The notes under the pieces were generated by a model. It had not been told where the DNA came from and did not search any database. It worked only from the letters and a program-made list of their open reading frames with translations. From positions 186,001 through 250,000 of the forward strand of contig NZ_BMRC01000004.1 in assembly GCF_014648435.1 (NCBI RefSeq): a DNA stretch of 64,000 nucleotides, in the 5' to 3' direction. The position numbers and the translations under genes are program-made. Below, in pieces: positions 53,267 to 61,639 of the stretch. Each line of letters starts with the position of its first letter. Position 1 is the stretch's first letter. This DNA is from Nonomuraea spiralis (GTDB lineage Bacteria > Actinomycetota > Actinomycetes > Streptosporangiales > Streptosporangiaceae).

Positions 53267-54214
53267 ATGGGCTATCCGAACGTCGAGCGCCGCAGGGTGC
53301 TCGCGGCGGCCGCGCTTGGCCGCGACCCCGGCATCGCCGGCCCCGACCCGGCCGACGGCCAGCCGTTGCGCGCCGTCGCCGGCGAGATCCTTGACGTCAG
53401 TCCACATCTCATCACCGTCGAGACCCCCGAAGGCGCCGAGGAACGGCTCGTGATCGCCCCCTGGGCCACGGCCTGGCACGGCGCGGAGATCGCGCCCGCC
53501 GACCTCCCGGTGGGCTCCATGGTGCTCATGCGCACGCTGCGCGACGGCCGCGTGGTCGAACGGATCTGGGCCGACACCACCCGGCTCACCGGGACGATCC
53601 TGTCGATCGAGGGGCGTAAGGAGCTGACGGTCGAGCTCGACTGCGGCTCACACCGCGGCCACCGGACGATCGTCATCCCCTACCCGGCCACGGGGCGGCT
53701 GCAGGTGCGACATCCGAAGTTCGAGCCGGGTTACCTGTTCGACGCGATCGGCATCAGGCGCGACGGCTCCGCCCTCGCGCTGCTGCCGGCGACCTCGCAG
53801 CCCGCCTATCGGTCGGGCGCGGTGCCGGCCCCGCCGGTCGCGTACGCCGGGATGCAGTCGCGCATCTCCGGCACGGCCACCTGGTCCGACACGTTCGACG
53901 AGGAGGAGCGCGGCGCGGCGTACCCGATGCTGGAGCGCGTCGACACCGGCTGCCCCGACGCGGGGCTGTCCTGCGCCGGTCTGCCCTACCTCGCCATCGG
54001 CTCGCTGATCCAGGTCAGGAACATGTGCGCGGACCGTGCCGCCAACCTGCCGGTGGTCGCCTGCGGCTGCCTGGCCGGACGGTTCTGCGACCGCTGCGTC
54101 GAATGCGACACCTCGCCGCGCGGGCGTGTCGCCGAACTGTCGCCCGCCTCGTTCGTGGAGCTGGGCGGCGAACTGGTCAAAGGCTGCTTCAACGCTCAGA
54201 TCGGATTGGGGTGA
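53267..54214 (+). CDS. Putative DPBB (RlpA-like) domain protein
   Basis: A 315-residue protein not in a named family. The N-terminal ~160 residues are a beta-rich repeat-like region (AVAGEILDVSPHLITVETPEG, LTGTILSIEGRKELTVEL). The C-terminal ~100 residues resemble an RlpA-like double-psi beta barrel: GLPYLAIGSLIQVRNMCADRAANLP, then GRVAELSPASFVELGG; six or more Cys in CGCLAGRFCDRCVEC and neighbours suggest disulfides or metal. No signal peptide is seen. The start ATG 53267 has GGAGGG. It overlaps the MauE-like gene by GTGA, suggesting a redox or cell-surface pair, not proven. Confidence 0.55.
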   Translation: MGYPNVERRRVLAAAALGRDPGIAGPDPADGQPLRAVAGEILDVSPHLITVETPEGAEERLVIAPWATAWHGAEIAPADLPVGSMVLMRTLRDGRVVERIWADTTRLTGTILSIEGRKELTVELDCGSHRGHRTIVIPYPATGRLQVRHPKFEPGYLFDAIGIRRDGSALALLPATSQPAYRSGAVPAPPVAYAGMQSRISGTATWSDTFDEEERGAAYPMLERVDTGCPDAGLSCAGLPYLAIGSLIQVRNMCADRAANLPVVACGCLAGRFCDRCVECDTSPRGRVAELSPASFVELGGELVKGCFNAQIGLG

Positions 54215-55017
54215 CGGGCGTGCTCGAATCGCAGATGCCGATCCTGATCGTGCTGCTGGTCCTGGGCACCGGCGCCAAGGTCGTCACGGTGTGCAAGGGC
54301 GGGGAGCCGGGCGCCCTGTCCAGGCTGGGCCCGGCCGTGCTCATGCCCGGCCGTATGCAGGCGCCCTCGCTGCTGGTCTGCGCGGCCTGCGAGCTGGTGC
54401 TCGCGGGCGGGCTGCTGCTCACCACCGCGCCGATCTTCAGGTGGGGCACGGTCTGCTTCTTCGCGATGTCCACGTACGTGCTGGTCGAGCTGCGCAGGCG
54501 GCGGCCGGACGCGGGCTGCGGCTGCTTCGGCGAGGTCAGCTCGGCGCCGGTCGGCATGCGTTCGATCGGCCGGACCGTCGTACTGACCGGGATGTCGGCG
54601 TTGTCGGTCGCCGCGCCGGTGTCGGGCTGGGCGGCGATGGGCCGTCCGACGTGGCTCATGGCCGCGGGGGTGGCCGTCCTCGTGCTGCTCTCCCCCGAGA
54701 TCGAGGAGCTGTTCGACCGCGTACGGTACCGCGCCCCCTGCGAGCAGCGCCCCGGCCCCGCCGAGCAGGTCATGTTGTCCAGGCTCAGGTCCAGCGGCCC
54801 GTGGCGGGTGCATCAGGAGGTGCTGGCCTCGACGGAGCCGTACGACAGCTGGCGTGAACTGTGCTGGCGCTTCTTCGCCTTCACCGGCCGCGACCGGGAC
54901 GACGTGGTCTTCGCGGTCTACCTGAGCGGACGGCGCCCGGCGGTGCGCGTGGCGGTGGTCGCCAACGACGGCAGCGACGCTCTGCCGGAATATACGCCAG
55001 TATCGGCCCAGCGCTAG
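54211..55017 (+). CDS. MauE-like membrane protein (DoxX-type redox family)
   Basis: A 268-residue membrane protein with about four helices near the start: PILIVLLVLGTGAKVVTVCKGG, SLLVCAACELVLAGGLLLTTAPIF, VCFFAMSTYVLVELRRRR and MAAGVAVLVLL. The CGCFGEV motif between helices 3 and 4 and the pattern fit MauE-type redox membrane proteins. The C-terminal ~85 residues are soluble and unrecognised. GTG 54211 overlaps the stop of the upstream gene, so the two are coupled. Ends 38 bases before a perfect 18-bp hairpin. Confidence 0.6.
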   Translation: MTGVLESQMPILIVLLVLGTGAKVVTVCKGGEPGALSRLGPAVLMPGRMQAPSLLVCAACELVLAGGLLLTTAPIFRWGTVCFFAMSTYVLVELRRRRPDAGCGCFGEVSSAPVGMRSIGRTVVLTGMSALSVAAPVSGWAAMGRPTWLMAAGVAVLVLLSPEIEELFDRVRYRAPCEQRPGPAEQVMLSRLRSSGPWRVHQEVLASTEPYDSWRELCWRFFAFTGRDRDDVVFAVYLSGRRPAVRVAVVANDGSDALPEYTPVSAQR

Positions 55018-55055
55018 AGAGCCCTAGATTTCGCTAGCCGGGCATGACGGTACAG

Positions 55056-55099
55056 CTCTATTGGGCTGTCTAGCTTCCCCACTAGACAGCCCAATAGAG
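55056..55099. terminator. Perfect 18-bp inverted repeat, bidirectional terminator
   Basis: Arms 55056-55073 and 55082-55099 are exactly complementary with an 8-base loop (CTTCCCCA). It sits between convergent stops of the MauE-like gene and the AAA ATPase gene. Confidence 0.8.
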
Positions 55100-55114
55100 G
55101 TCTAGGGGCGGCGC

Positions 55115-56296
55115 TCAAACGGGTTGAGACCGCAGGAACCTTCCGAAGTGCGGCACCGTGAACGCGATCAGACCGCGCTCGGCGCTGTAGATGAGCCCTT
55201 TCTTGATGAGACTGTCGCGGGCGGGCGAGAGACTGGACGGCTTGCGCCCGAGGGCGTCGGCCACGTCGGCGGTGGCGACCGGCTCGTCGCCGATCTGCGC
55301 CATGGCGTGCATGTAGTCGCGCTCGGCGGGGGTGGCCCGCTCGTAGCGGCTGCCGAAGAAGCCCACGGCGAGCTCCTCCTCGGCCTCGGGCGCGGAGACC
55401 TTGACGTCGTCGAGGGTGATCGGGCTGCGCGGCGCGAGGTCCCAGGCGACCTTGCCGTAGGCCTGGACGAAGTACGGATAGCCGTCGGCGGCCTCGTAGA
55501 GCGCGTCGAGGGCATCCTGGGTGAACTCGACCCCTTCCTCCCGCGCGGGAAGGATCAGCGCCATGTCGGCCGCCTCACGGTCGAGCTTGTCGATGCGCGC
55601 GTAGCGGAAGAGCCGTTCGGAATAGCTCTTGCTGGCCGACAACACGCTCGGCAGGTGCGGCAGCCCCGCGCCCACCACGATCAGCGGGCCACCCGACTGG
55701 GACAACTCGTGACAGGCGGCGCAGAGCGCGGAGACGTCGGCGGGCTGCACGTCCTGCATCTCGTCGATGAACAGTGCGATGCCCACGCCGAGGTCGGTCG
55801 CCACGCTCGCCGCGTCGACGAACAGCTCGGTGAGGTCGATCTCCAGGTCGCCGGAGTCGGCGCGCCCGCGGCTGGCGGGCACCTCGATGCCGGGCGACCA
55901 GTGGGACGTGCCCTTGGCCGCGGCCGGGTCGCGCATCGCGAACGCCTTCAGCACGCCGAGGAACTCCTCGATGCGCTCGGGCGCGCGGTGGCGGGGGGCC
56001 AGCTCGCGGATGGCCATGTGGAGGGCGGCCGCCACGGGACGCCGGATCGACTGGTCGGGCCGGGCCTCGATCTTGCCCGTGCCCCACAGCCGCTGCATGG
56101 CCATGGACTTGAACGTGTTGAGCAGGACGGTCTTCCCGACACCGCGCAGGCCGGTGACGACCATGCTGCGCTCGGGACGGCCTCGGGCCACCCGCTCCAG
56201 CACCACCTCGAACTGCTGCAGCTCACGGTCGCGCCCGGCCAGCTCAGGCGGACGCTGGCCGGCGCCGGGGGCGTAAGGATTGCGCACAGGGTCCAC
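55115..56296 (-). CDS. AAA-type ATPase with C-terminal winged helix
   Basis: A 393-residue P-loop ATPase (AAA_16-like). Walker A is VVTGLRGVGKTVLLNTF and Walker B is GIALFIDEMQDVQ; a sensor region (IVVGAGLPHL) follows, and the C-terminus is a winged helix (ATADVADALGRKPSSLSPARDSLIKKGLIYSA). The layout is like Cdc6/Orc1-style or STAND-type regulators. The cellular role is not clear. The start GTG 56296 (DPVRNPY) is likely; the frame opens at 56401. Divergent from the second SigE-like gene. Confidence 0.75.
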   Translation of the reverse strand: MDPVRNPYAPGAGQRPPELAGRDRELQQFEVVLERVARGRPERSMVVTGLRGVGKTVLLNTFKSMAMQRLWGTGKIEARPDQSIRRPVAAALHMAIRELAPRHRAPERIEEFLGVLKAFAMRDPAAAKGTSHWSPGIEVPASRGRADSGDLEIDLTELFVDAASVATDLGVGIALFIDEMQDVQPADVSALCAACHELSQSGGPLIVVGAGLPHLPSVLSASKSYSERLFRYARIDKLDREAADMALILPAREEGVEFTQDALDALYEAADGYPYFVQAYGKVAWDLAPRSPITLDDVKVSAPEAEEELAVGFFGSRYERATPAERDYMHAMAQIGDEPVATADVADALGRKPSSLSPARDSLIKKGLIYSAERGLIAFTVPHFGRFLRSQPV

Positions 56297-56474
56297 GCTC
56301 TCGGACTTTATTGCCGGATATAGCGGCCGTCTTAGATTTGGGAAGAAAGTGCTACGGCGTGTCCGAGCAGGGGCGGTGGCAAGCATCGTCATCGGACACA
56401 CCCCCTCTCACCAGGCCGAACCCTTGTTCGATTTCGATACCCAGAACTGTAGCGCGGACTCGAACACGCATGCG

Positions 56475-57002
56475 ATGGTTTCGAGTAAAAGATCTTTGCA
56501 ACAGTCCGGGACGCCCGTGCGTCTGGGAGTTGTGGAGTTCGAGGAGTTCGAGCAAGCGCGTGGCGCCGCCCTGCTCCGGTACGGATATGTGCTCACCGGG
56601 AATCCCGACGACGCCGCCGACCTCGTGCAGGAGGCGCTGCTCAAGCTCGGCGACACCTGGCGCAAGGTGCGCAACAAGGACAACCCGGAGTCCTACGTAC
56701 GCACGATCATGACCCGCCAGCACGTGAGCTGGTGGCGCCGGCGGCGCAGGGAGCAGCTCACGGACGAGGTGCCCGAGGGGGCGTACACCGACAGCCACTC
56801 CTCCGGCGAGCTGTGGCGGGAGCTGGCGACGCAGCCGCGCAGGCAGCGGGTGGTCCTGGTGCTGCGGTACTACGAGGACCTGTCGGACCAGGAGATCGCC
56901 GACATCCTCGGCATCTCCCGCGGAACCGTTCGCAGCCAGGCGTCGCGCGCGCTGCACACGTTGAGGATCCGGCCGGCACTGCTGGAGAGGGAACGGGCAT
57001 GA
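56475..57002 (+). CDS. SigE-type ECF sigma factor (second)
   Basis: A 175-residue sigma factor: FEQARGAALLRYGYVLTGNPDDAADLVQEALLKLGDTW, YVRTIMTRQHVSWWRRRRR; ATQPRRQRVVLVLRYYEDLSDQEIADILGISRGTVRSQASRALHTLRI. It is a paralog of the gene at 52548. Its stop overlaps the next gene's start (ATGA), which is likely an anti-sigma-type membrane protein. Start ATG 56475 is used but a clear ribosome site is missing. Confidence 0.83.
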   Translation: MVSSKRSLQQSGTPVRLGVVEFEEFEQARGAALLRYGYVLTGNPDDAADLVQEALLKLGDTWRKVRNKDNPESYVRTIMTRQHVSWWRRRRREQLTDEVPEGAYTDSHSSGELWRELATQPRRQRVVLVLRYYEDLSDQEIADILGISRGTVRSQASRALHTLRIRPALLERERA

Positions 57003-58180
57003 GGACCGAGAAGGACCTGACCGAGACGCTTCGTACCGCGGCGGACCACGCACCGGAGCCGGGCGGGCTGCTCGCCGGGGTGGAGGGGCACCGGCGGCGC
57101 AGGCGGAGGCGGCGTACCCAGGGGCTGGCCGTCGCGACGGCGGTGGCGGCCGTACTCGCGACCGGCACGGTCATGGCGGCGAACGGACGGCAGGCCGCCG
57201 CGCCGCCCCCGGCGGCGCGGCCCTTCCCACAGGCGACGGCCGTGCCCCTGGAGCGGGTGTGGTCGCGGGCCGTCGTCACGATGCCCACTCTGCGGGCCGA
57301 CGGCCTGCGCCGCGTCCCGGTCACCGCGCTCGACGCCACCCGGATCCTGGCCGTCGCCGGGCCCGGGGCCGACACGATCCGCGCGATCGAGGTCTACGAC
57401 ACCACCACCCGGATGTTCCGCGAGATCACCGACATATCGGTGCCGCCAGACATGAGGACCTACCGCCCCCAGCCGCCGGCGCTCGACGGGCTGAACCTCG
57501 CCTGGCACGTGAACGCCGTACGGAAGGACGGCACGAAGGCGCGCGAGATCTGGACGGTCCCGCTCGCCGGCGGCGAGCCCCGACAGGTCGCCGCGATGAC
57601 GGGAGAGCACCTCCGGATCGAGCGCATCGCCCTCGACGGCGACCGGATCATCTGGTCGGAACGGACCGGCGGCGTGTGGTGGATGCCGCTCGCGGGCGGC
57701 GCCCCCAAGCGCTTTCCGGGCAGCGAGGGCCTGCACCTCGTCAAATGGCCGTGGGCGAGCGACGTCGCCGACCTCGAGGACCGGAGCCAGACCAGGGTCG
57801 TGAACCTGTCGACCGGCCGCCCCGCCACCAAGGACGTCGTCGCGCCCCTGGACGCCTTGAGGCTGCGCTGCGGCCCGTCCTGGTGCCAGGGCGTACGGGG
57901 CGGGCGCACGTACCTGCAGCGCGTCGACGGCAGCGCCGCGGCCGAGCCCCAGGGACTCGGTCTCGTGCCCAGGTTCAGCGACTACCCGGCCCTCGACCGC
58001 TTCGTGGTGACCGGCCGCGCGGTCTACGACGTGAGGACCGGCACGCTGGCCACGTACGACCGGCCCGGCATCTGGTGGGGGAACTTCATGTCCGCCGAGC
58101 CCAGCTCGACCATGTACTGGAGCGAGCGGGCCAACGAGTACCGGGTGCTCAACTTGGCAGCCGTCCCGCCCGCGCAATAG
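56999..58180 (+). CDS. Membrane-anchored propeller-type partner of the sigma factor (possible anti-sigma)
   Basis: A 393-residue protein. The first ~40 residues are soluble and basic (HRRRRRRRRTQ), then a membrane helix (LAVATAVAAVLATGTVMA) and an extracellular region of WD40/PQQ-like strands (ARILAVAG, AREIWTVPLAGGEPRQVA, DRIIWSERTGGVWWMPLAGG). It is translationally coupled to the SigE-like gene, the arrangement of sigma/anti-sigma pairs; the short cytosolic N-terminus could bind sigma, but no zinc-binding motif (ZAS) is present. Confidence 0.65.
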   Translation: MRTEKDLTETLRTAADHAPEPGGLLAGVEGHRRRRRRRRTQGLAVATAVAAVLATGTVMAANGRQAAAPPPAARPFPQATAVPLERVWSRAVVTMPTLRADGLRRVPVTALDATRILAVAGPGADTIRAIEVYDTTTRMFREITDISVPPDMRTYRPQPPALDGLNLAWHVNAVRKDGTKAREIWTVPLAGGEPRQVAAMTGEHLRIERIALDGDRIIWSERTGGVWWMPLAGGAPKRFPGSEGLHLVKWPWASDVADLEDRSQTRVVNLSTGRPATKDVVAPLDALRLRCGPSWCQGVRGGRTYLQRVDGSAAAEPQGLGLVPRFSDYPALDRFVVTGRAVYDVRTGTLATYDRPGIWWGNFMSAEPSSTMYWSERANEYRVLNLAAVPPAQ

Positions 58181-58191
58181 CGTTCGGGACC

Positions 58192-58650
58192 ATGCGGACC
58201 TTCGCGAACGTACAGGAACTCAAGGCGGCCGTGGGCGAGACGTTCGGCCCGACCGAGTGGCGCACGATCACTCAGGAGCAGGTCAACCTCTTCGCCGACG
58301 CCACCGACGACCACCAGTGGATCCACGTGGACGTGGAGCGCGCCAAGGAGGGGCCCTTCGGCGGCACGATCGCCCATGGCTACCTGACCCTGTCGCTGCT
58401 GCCGACGTTCATGTTCGAGATGGTGCGCGTCGAGAGCATCGTGATGGGCGTCAACTACGGGCTGAACAAGGTCCGCTTCCCCCGGCCGGTGCCGGTGGGC
58501 GCGCGGGTCCGGGCCGTGGGCGAGCTCACCGACGTCAAGGGCACCCCGGCCGGCTACCTGGCCAACCTGAAGATGACGATCGAGATCGAGGGCGAGCGCC
58601 GGCCCGCGTGCATCGCCGAGTCGCTCAGCCTGTACGTCCCCGCCGAATGA
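58192..58650 (+). CDS. MaoC family (R)-specific enoyl-CoA hydratase
   Basis: A 152-residue hotdog-fold hydratase: TEWRTITQEQVNLFADATDDHQWIHVDVERAKEGPFGGTIAHGYLTLSLLP. The catalytic Asp and His lie in DATDDHQWIHVD and AHGYL. It would hydrate trans-2-enoyl-CoA in fatty-acid or related metabolism. ATG 58192. The stop (58650) touches the stop of the next minus-strand gene (58651). Confidence 0.9.
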   Translation: MRTFANVQELKAAVGETFGPTEWRTITQEQVNLFADATDDHQWIHVDVERAKEGPFGGTIAHGYLTLSLLPTFMFEMVRVESIVMGVNYGLNKVRFPRPVPVGARVRAVGELTDVKGTPAGYLANLKMTIEIEGERRPACIAESLSLYVPAE

Positions 58651-58896
58651 TCATCGCAGCGAGATGACGATCCCCGCCACCGCGGCCAGCCCGATCAGCC
58701 CGAGATAGGCTAGTACGAGCCGGGTGTCCCTGAGCAGGCACTTGCTCCGGGTCAGCCCGGCCCGCCGCGCCTTCCAGTACCCCGCGAACCCCAGCGCCGC
58801 GAACCCGAGCACCGCCCACGGCCCGAGCAGCCAGGCCAGCAGCGCCACGGTCGCGTACACGCACAGTCGGAGCGGATCGTACGGCTGGGCCTTCAC
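58651..58896 (-). CDS. Small membrane protein of the Lgt-like/radical SAM operon
   Basis: An 81-residue protein with two or three membrane segments: LRLCVYATVALLAWLLGPWAVLGFAALGFAGYW and LAYLGLIGLAAVAGIVISL; a basic loop with Cys (GLTRSKCLLRDTR) separates them. GTG 58896 overlaps the radical SAM stop (GTGA), so it is the last member of a coupled operon. Family unknown. Confidence 0.6.
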   Translation of the reverse strand: MKAQPYDPLRLCVYATVALLAWLLGPWAVLGFAALGFAGYWKARRAGLTRSKCLLRDTRLVLAYLGLIGLAAVAGIVISLR

Positions 58897-60431
58897 AGGA
58901 TCACCAGCCCCGGCTTCGAGGCGACCGCGGACAACCGCTGCCGCGAGAGCTGCGGCCACGCCTGCACGGCGCAGAACGGCGCACACTGGTCCTGCTCGGC
59001 CCGCGTGCCGACGTGCACGCAGCACTGCGTGAGCCGCTCCTCGATCATGGTCGAGATGTCCATGAACGGCTTGACCGTGATCCGGACCACCCGCTCGCCC
59101 AGCATCCTGCGCAACTTCTTGCGCCGGCCGGGCAGCGCCGAGGAGGCGAGGGTGAGCAGCGTGGCGACGCCGAGGTCGCAGTTCTCGCAGATGTCGCGCC
59201 ACAGGTCGCCGATCTGCGGATGGGACAACGACGACTGCTCCGACAGCAGCCCGAGCAGCGACTCCTGCACGGCGAGTCGCAGCTCGCGCGGGATCTCGCT
59301 GTCGGCGATGCGGTTGGAGACCAGGCCCAGGTTCTCCTTGAGGCGGTCGTGGCCGATCAGGGCGACCAGCGAGCGCCACTGCTGCGCGTCGTCGCGGATG
59401 AGGTAGCCGACCGAGCAGCAGTGGGGGTGTGAGCAGGGCAGGGCGGTCAGGTCGCGCCAGGTCACCAGGCCGTCGGTCTGCGGGCCGAGCCGCTTGAGCA
59501 CGCCGGTGTGGGTGAGCCGGTCGGACGGGTCGATGACCCCTGACCGGCCCGAGCCGAACTGGGGTTGCAGCGACACGCCGCCGACGAACGGCGTGTCGAG
59601 CGAGAGGCGCACGACGTCGCCGATCTCCTCGTCGTTGACGCCCAGGGCCGCGGTCATGACCAGGGTGGTGAAGATCTCCCGCTCCGACAGCCGCCGTACG
59701 GCCTCCGCCTTGATCTTGCGCAGGTCGCCGCCGCGGTGGTGCTTGGACGCCTCGGCCGACGAACCGTCGTACTGGAGGTAGACCTCCACCCGGTCGCGGT
59801 GCTCGGTGAGCAGGTCGAGCAGCGAGTCGTCGCGGGCGACGAGCACGCCGTTGGTGTTGATCAGGATGCGCGTGACGGGCCGGCTCACCAGCTCGGCGAG
59901 CAGGGTCTTCAGCTCTGGGTGGAGCGTGGGCTCGCCGCCGCTCAGCATCAGGACGTCGAGCTTGCCGTTCTCCCTGGCCAGGCGCTGGTCCACGTTCGCC
60001 AGGACGTCGGCCACCGGGACGACGCCGGTCAGGTCGGGCGAACTGTCGGCGAAGCAGGTGGGGCAGCGCAGGTTGCACGCCTCGGCGATGTCCTCCAGGA
60101 GGATGCAGGTGTGCTGGGTCTGCATCTCGGGCAGACCGCTGAGGTACGCCGCCGGGATCGGGGTGAAGTTTCCGGAGACGTCGGGGATGTGCTGCTTGGT
60201 GGGAGCGGTCCACTCTTCCAGGTAGGAGAGGATTTCCGGGTCCTCGTCGTACATCGTCCGGATCAGGCCGTGTTTGCGGCAGCCGCGTTCCAGCCAGACC
60301 TTGCCGTCGCGTTCGGCAAGGTAGCCGCTCAGCCGTTCGACCTGGTCCAGGTCCTGGCCGTGGCATTTCGGGCAGAACGCGTTGACGTACCGGAGGATGC
60401 GGTCGCCCCGTAGCCCCATCCCTGCGCTCAT
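58893..60431 (-). CDS. Radical SAM protein, MJ0619 / tetraether lipid synthase (Tes)-like
   Basis: A 512-residue radical SAM enzyme. N-terminal CPKC (Cys20, Cys23) and GCRKHG (Cys51) in RDGKVWLERGCRKHGLIRTM form a metal/cluster region typical of MJ0619-type proteins. The radical SAM motif is EACNLRCPTCFAD (Cys119, Cys123, Cys126), followed by LSGGEPTLHPEL. A Cys-rich tail (LTQCCVHVG, CAPFCAVQAW) resembles the extra cluster sites of MJ0619/Tes family members, which join lipid chains or methylate by C-C bond chemistry. The enzyme here is coupled by 4-base overlaps to an Lgt-like gene upstream and a small membrane gene downstream, so its substrate may be a membrane lipid or lipid-linked group. 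Start ATG 60431; frame opens to 60554. Confidence 0.75.
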   Translation of the reverse strand: MSAGMGLRGDRILRYVNAFCPKCHGQDLDQVERLSGYLAERDGKVWLERGCRKHGLIRTMYDEDPEILSYLEEWTAPTKQHIPDVSGNFTPIPAAYLSGLPEMQTQHTCILLEDIAEACNLRCPTCFADSSPDLTGVVPVADVLANVDQRLARENGKLDVLMLSGGEPTLHPELKTLLAELVSRPVTRILINTNGVLVARDDSLLDLLTEHRDRVEVYLQYDGSSAEASKHHRGGDLRKIKAEAVRRLSEREIFTTLVMTAALGVNDEEIGDVVRLSLDTPFVGGVSLQPQFGSGRSGVIDPSDRLTHTGVLKRLGPQTDGLVTWRDLTALPCSHPHCCSVGYLIRDDAQQWRSLVALIGHDRLKENLGLVSNRIADSEIPRELRLAVQESLLGLLSEQSSLSHPQIGDLWRDICENCDLGVATLLTLASSALPGRRKKLRRMLGERVVRITVKPFMDISTMIEERLTQCCVHVGTRAEQDQCAPFCAVQAWPQLSRQRLSAVASKPGLVIL

Positions 60432-61159
60432 GTCATGACCTTCCGCTCGAAAAGGGCATCGTAATGGCCGCGTCGCCAGCCGTACGCGAGTCTCAGTGTG
60501 AGCAACGCCAGGCCAGGGATCAGGAACCATTGCGGCCCGGTCAGATCGAGCCACAGCGTCTCGTTCGCCCTGGTGAACTCCACCAGGAACCGGAAAACGG
60601 CATATCCGGCGAGATAGAGCGTGAACAGCTCACCCGGCTCGGTCAGGCGCCTGCGCGCCCACCACAGCGCGACGAACGCGGCGAGCTGGAAGACGATCTC
60701 GTAGACGAACGACGGGTGCATGGCCTGGCCGGTCAGGCAGCCGGGGCATTCCGGGGTGGTGGGCGGCGCGTGCACGCCCCAGGGCAGGTCCGTGGGCCGG
60801 CCGGGAGCCTCGGTCAGGTGACAACCGATGCGGCCGATCGCCATGCCGAGCGCCACCGCCGGGGCGAACAGGTCGCCGGTACGCTCCTTGTAGCCGATGA
60901 CCTTCTTCGCGACGAGGACGCCGACGTACGCGCCGGTCAGGCCGCCGAGGATGCTGCGCGAGCCGTACAGCCAGAGGTCGGCGAGGTTGAGGGTCTCCAG
61001 CCAGCCCGCCAGGCGCATGCCGATCGCGCCTCCGACCAGGGCCCCGGTGACGGCGACGAGCGACTGTTCGTTGAGCGCGCCCCTGGCCCTGGCCTCGCGG
61101 ACGAAGACCACCGAGGCCACGAAGACGCCGAGGCCGACGAATATCTCGTGGTACGGCAT
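60428..61159 (-). CDS. Lgt paralog (prolipoprotein diacylglyceryl transferase-like), atypical
   Basis: A 243-residue membrane protein of the Lgt family with seven predicted helices. It has GRIGCHLTEAPGRPTDLPWGVH, HPSFVYEIVFQLAAFV and RFLVEFTRANE, so the Lgt signature is clear. But the HGG region is LGG (LGGLTGAYVG), so the His corresponding to E. coli His103 is replaced by Leu, and GRIGN is GRIGC. Those residues matter in canonical Lgt, hence another acyl or acceptor group is likely. It is 3 bases after a proline-rich membrane gene and overlaps the radical SAM start (ATGA). Confidence 0.75.
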   Translation of the reverse strand: MPYHEIFVGLGVFVASVVFVREARARGALNEQSLVAVTGALVGGAIGMRLAGWLETLNLADLWLYGSRSILGGLTGAYVGVLVAKKVIGYKERTGDLFAPAVALGMAIGRIGCHLTEAPGRPTDLPWGVHAPPTTPECPGCLTGQAMHPSFVYEIVFQLAAFVALWWARRRLTEPGELFTLYLAGYAVFRFLVEFTRANETLWLDLTGPQWFLIPGLALLTLRLAYGWRRGHYDALFERKVMT

Positions 61160-61162
61160 GCT

Positions 61163-61555
61163 TCAGCCGTACATGCTGGGGTTGAGACCGGTGCAGACGC
61201 CGGCCGACAACATCGACCAGAGCGCCCAGCCGATCGCGAGCCCCAGCCCGAGGCCACGCGACCAGGGCCTGCGGACGAGACCGAACCCCAGCCCGCCGCC
61301 GAGGCCGACGACGGCGAGCAGCACCGCGGCGCCGATCACCAGCGCCTTGTCCGCGCCGTCGAGGGCGGCGAAGAGGACGGCGAAGAAGACGATGACGTTG
61401 ACGGCGCTGTAGGCGAACAGGCCGGCGACCAGCGTCGCGATGAGCACGAGCGTGGAGTCACGGCCGCTGGGCGGTGGCGGCGGCGGCGGTTGCCGGCCCT
61501 GGTGCTGCGGCCCCCACGGGCCCTGCGGCGGCGGCTGCGGTGGTGGTGTCGTCAT
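61163..61555 (-). CDS. Proline-rich small membrane protein (paralog B)
   Basis: A 130-residue protein: N-terminal Pro/Gln-rich 30 residues, then three to four membrane segments (LVLIATLVAGLFAYSAVNVIVFFAVLFAA, ALVIGAAVLLAVVGLGGGLGFG, LGLGLAIGWALWSMLSAG). It ends SAGVCTGLNPSMYG. The same end, SAGYCTGLNPALYA, closes the gene at 61640-61990. The single Cys after the last membrane segment is conserved between the two. It directly precedes the Lgt-like gene by 3 bases. Confidence 0.7.
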   Translation of the reverse strand: MTTPPPQPPPQGPWGPQHQGRQPPPPPPPSGRDSTLVLIATLVAGLFAYSAVNVIVFFAVLFAALDGADKALVIGAAVLLAVVGLGGGLGFGLVRRPWSRGLGLGLAIGWALWSMLSAGVCTGLNPSMYG

Positions 61556-61639
61556 CCCCTCACCCCTTGGTCGTGAGCATGAAGGTAGGGGGCGACGATT
61601 GACGTACGATCAATGCCTTCACCTGTGTGTGCCGGTCGT

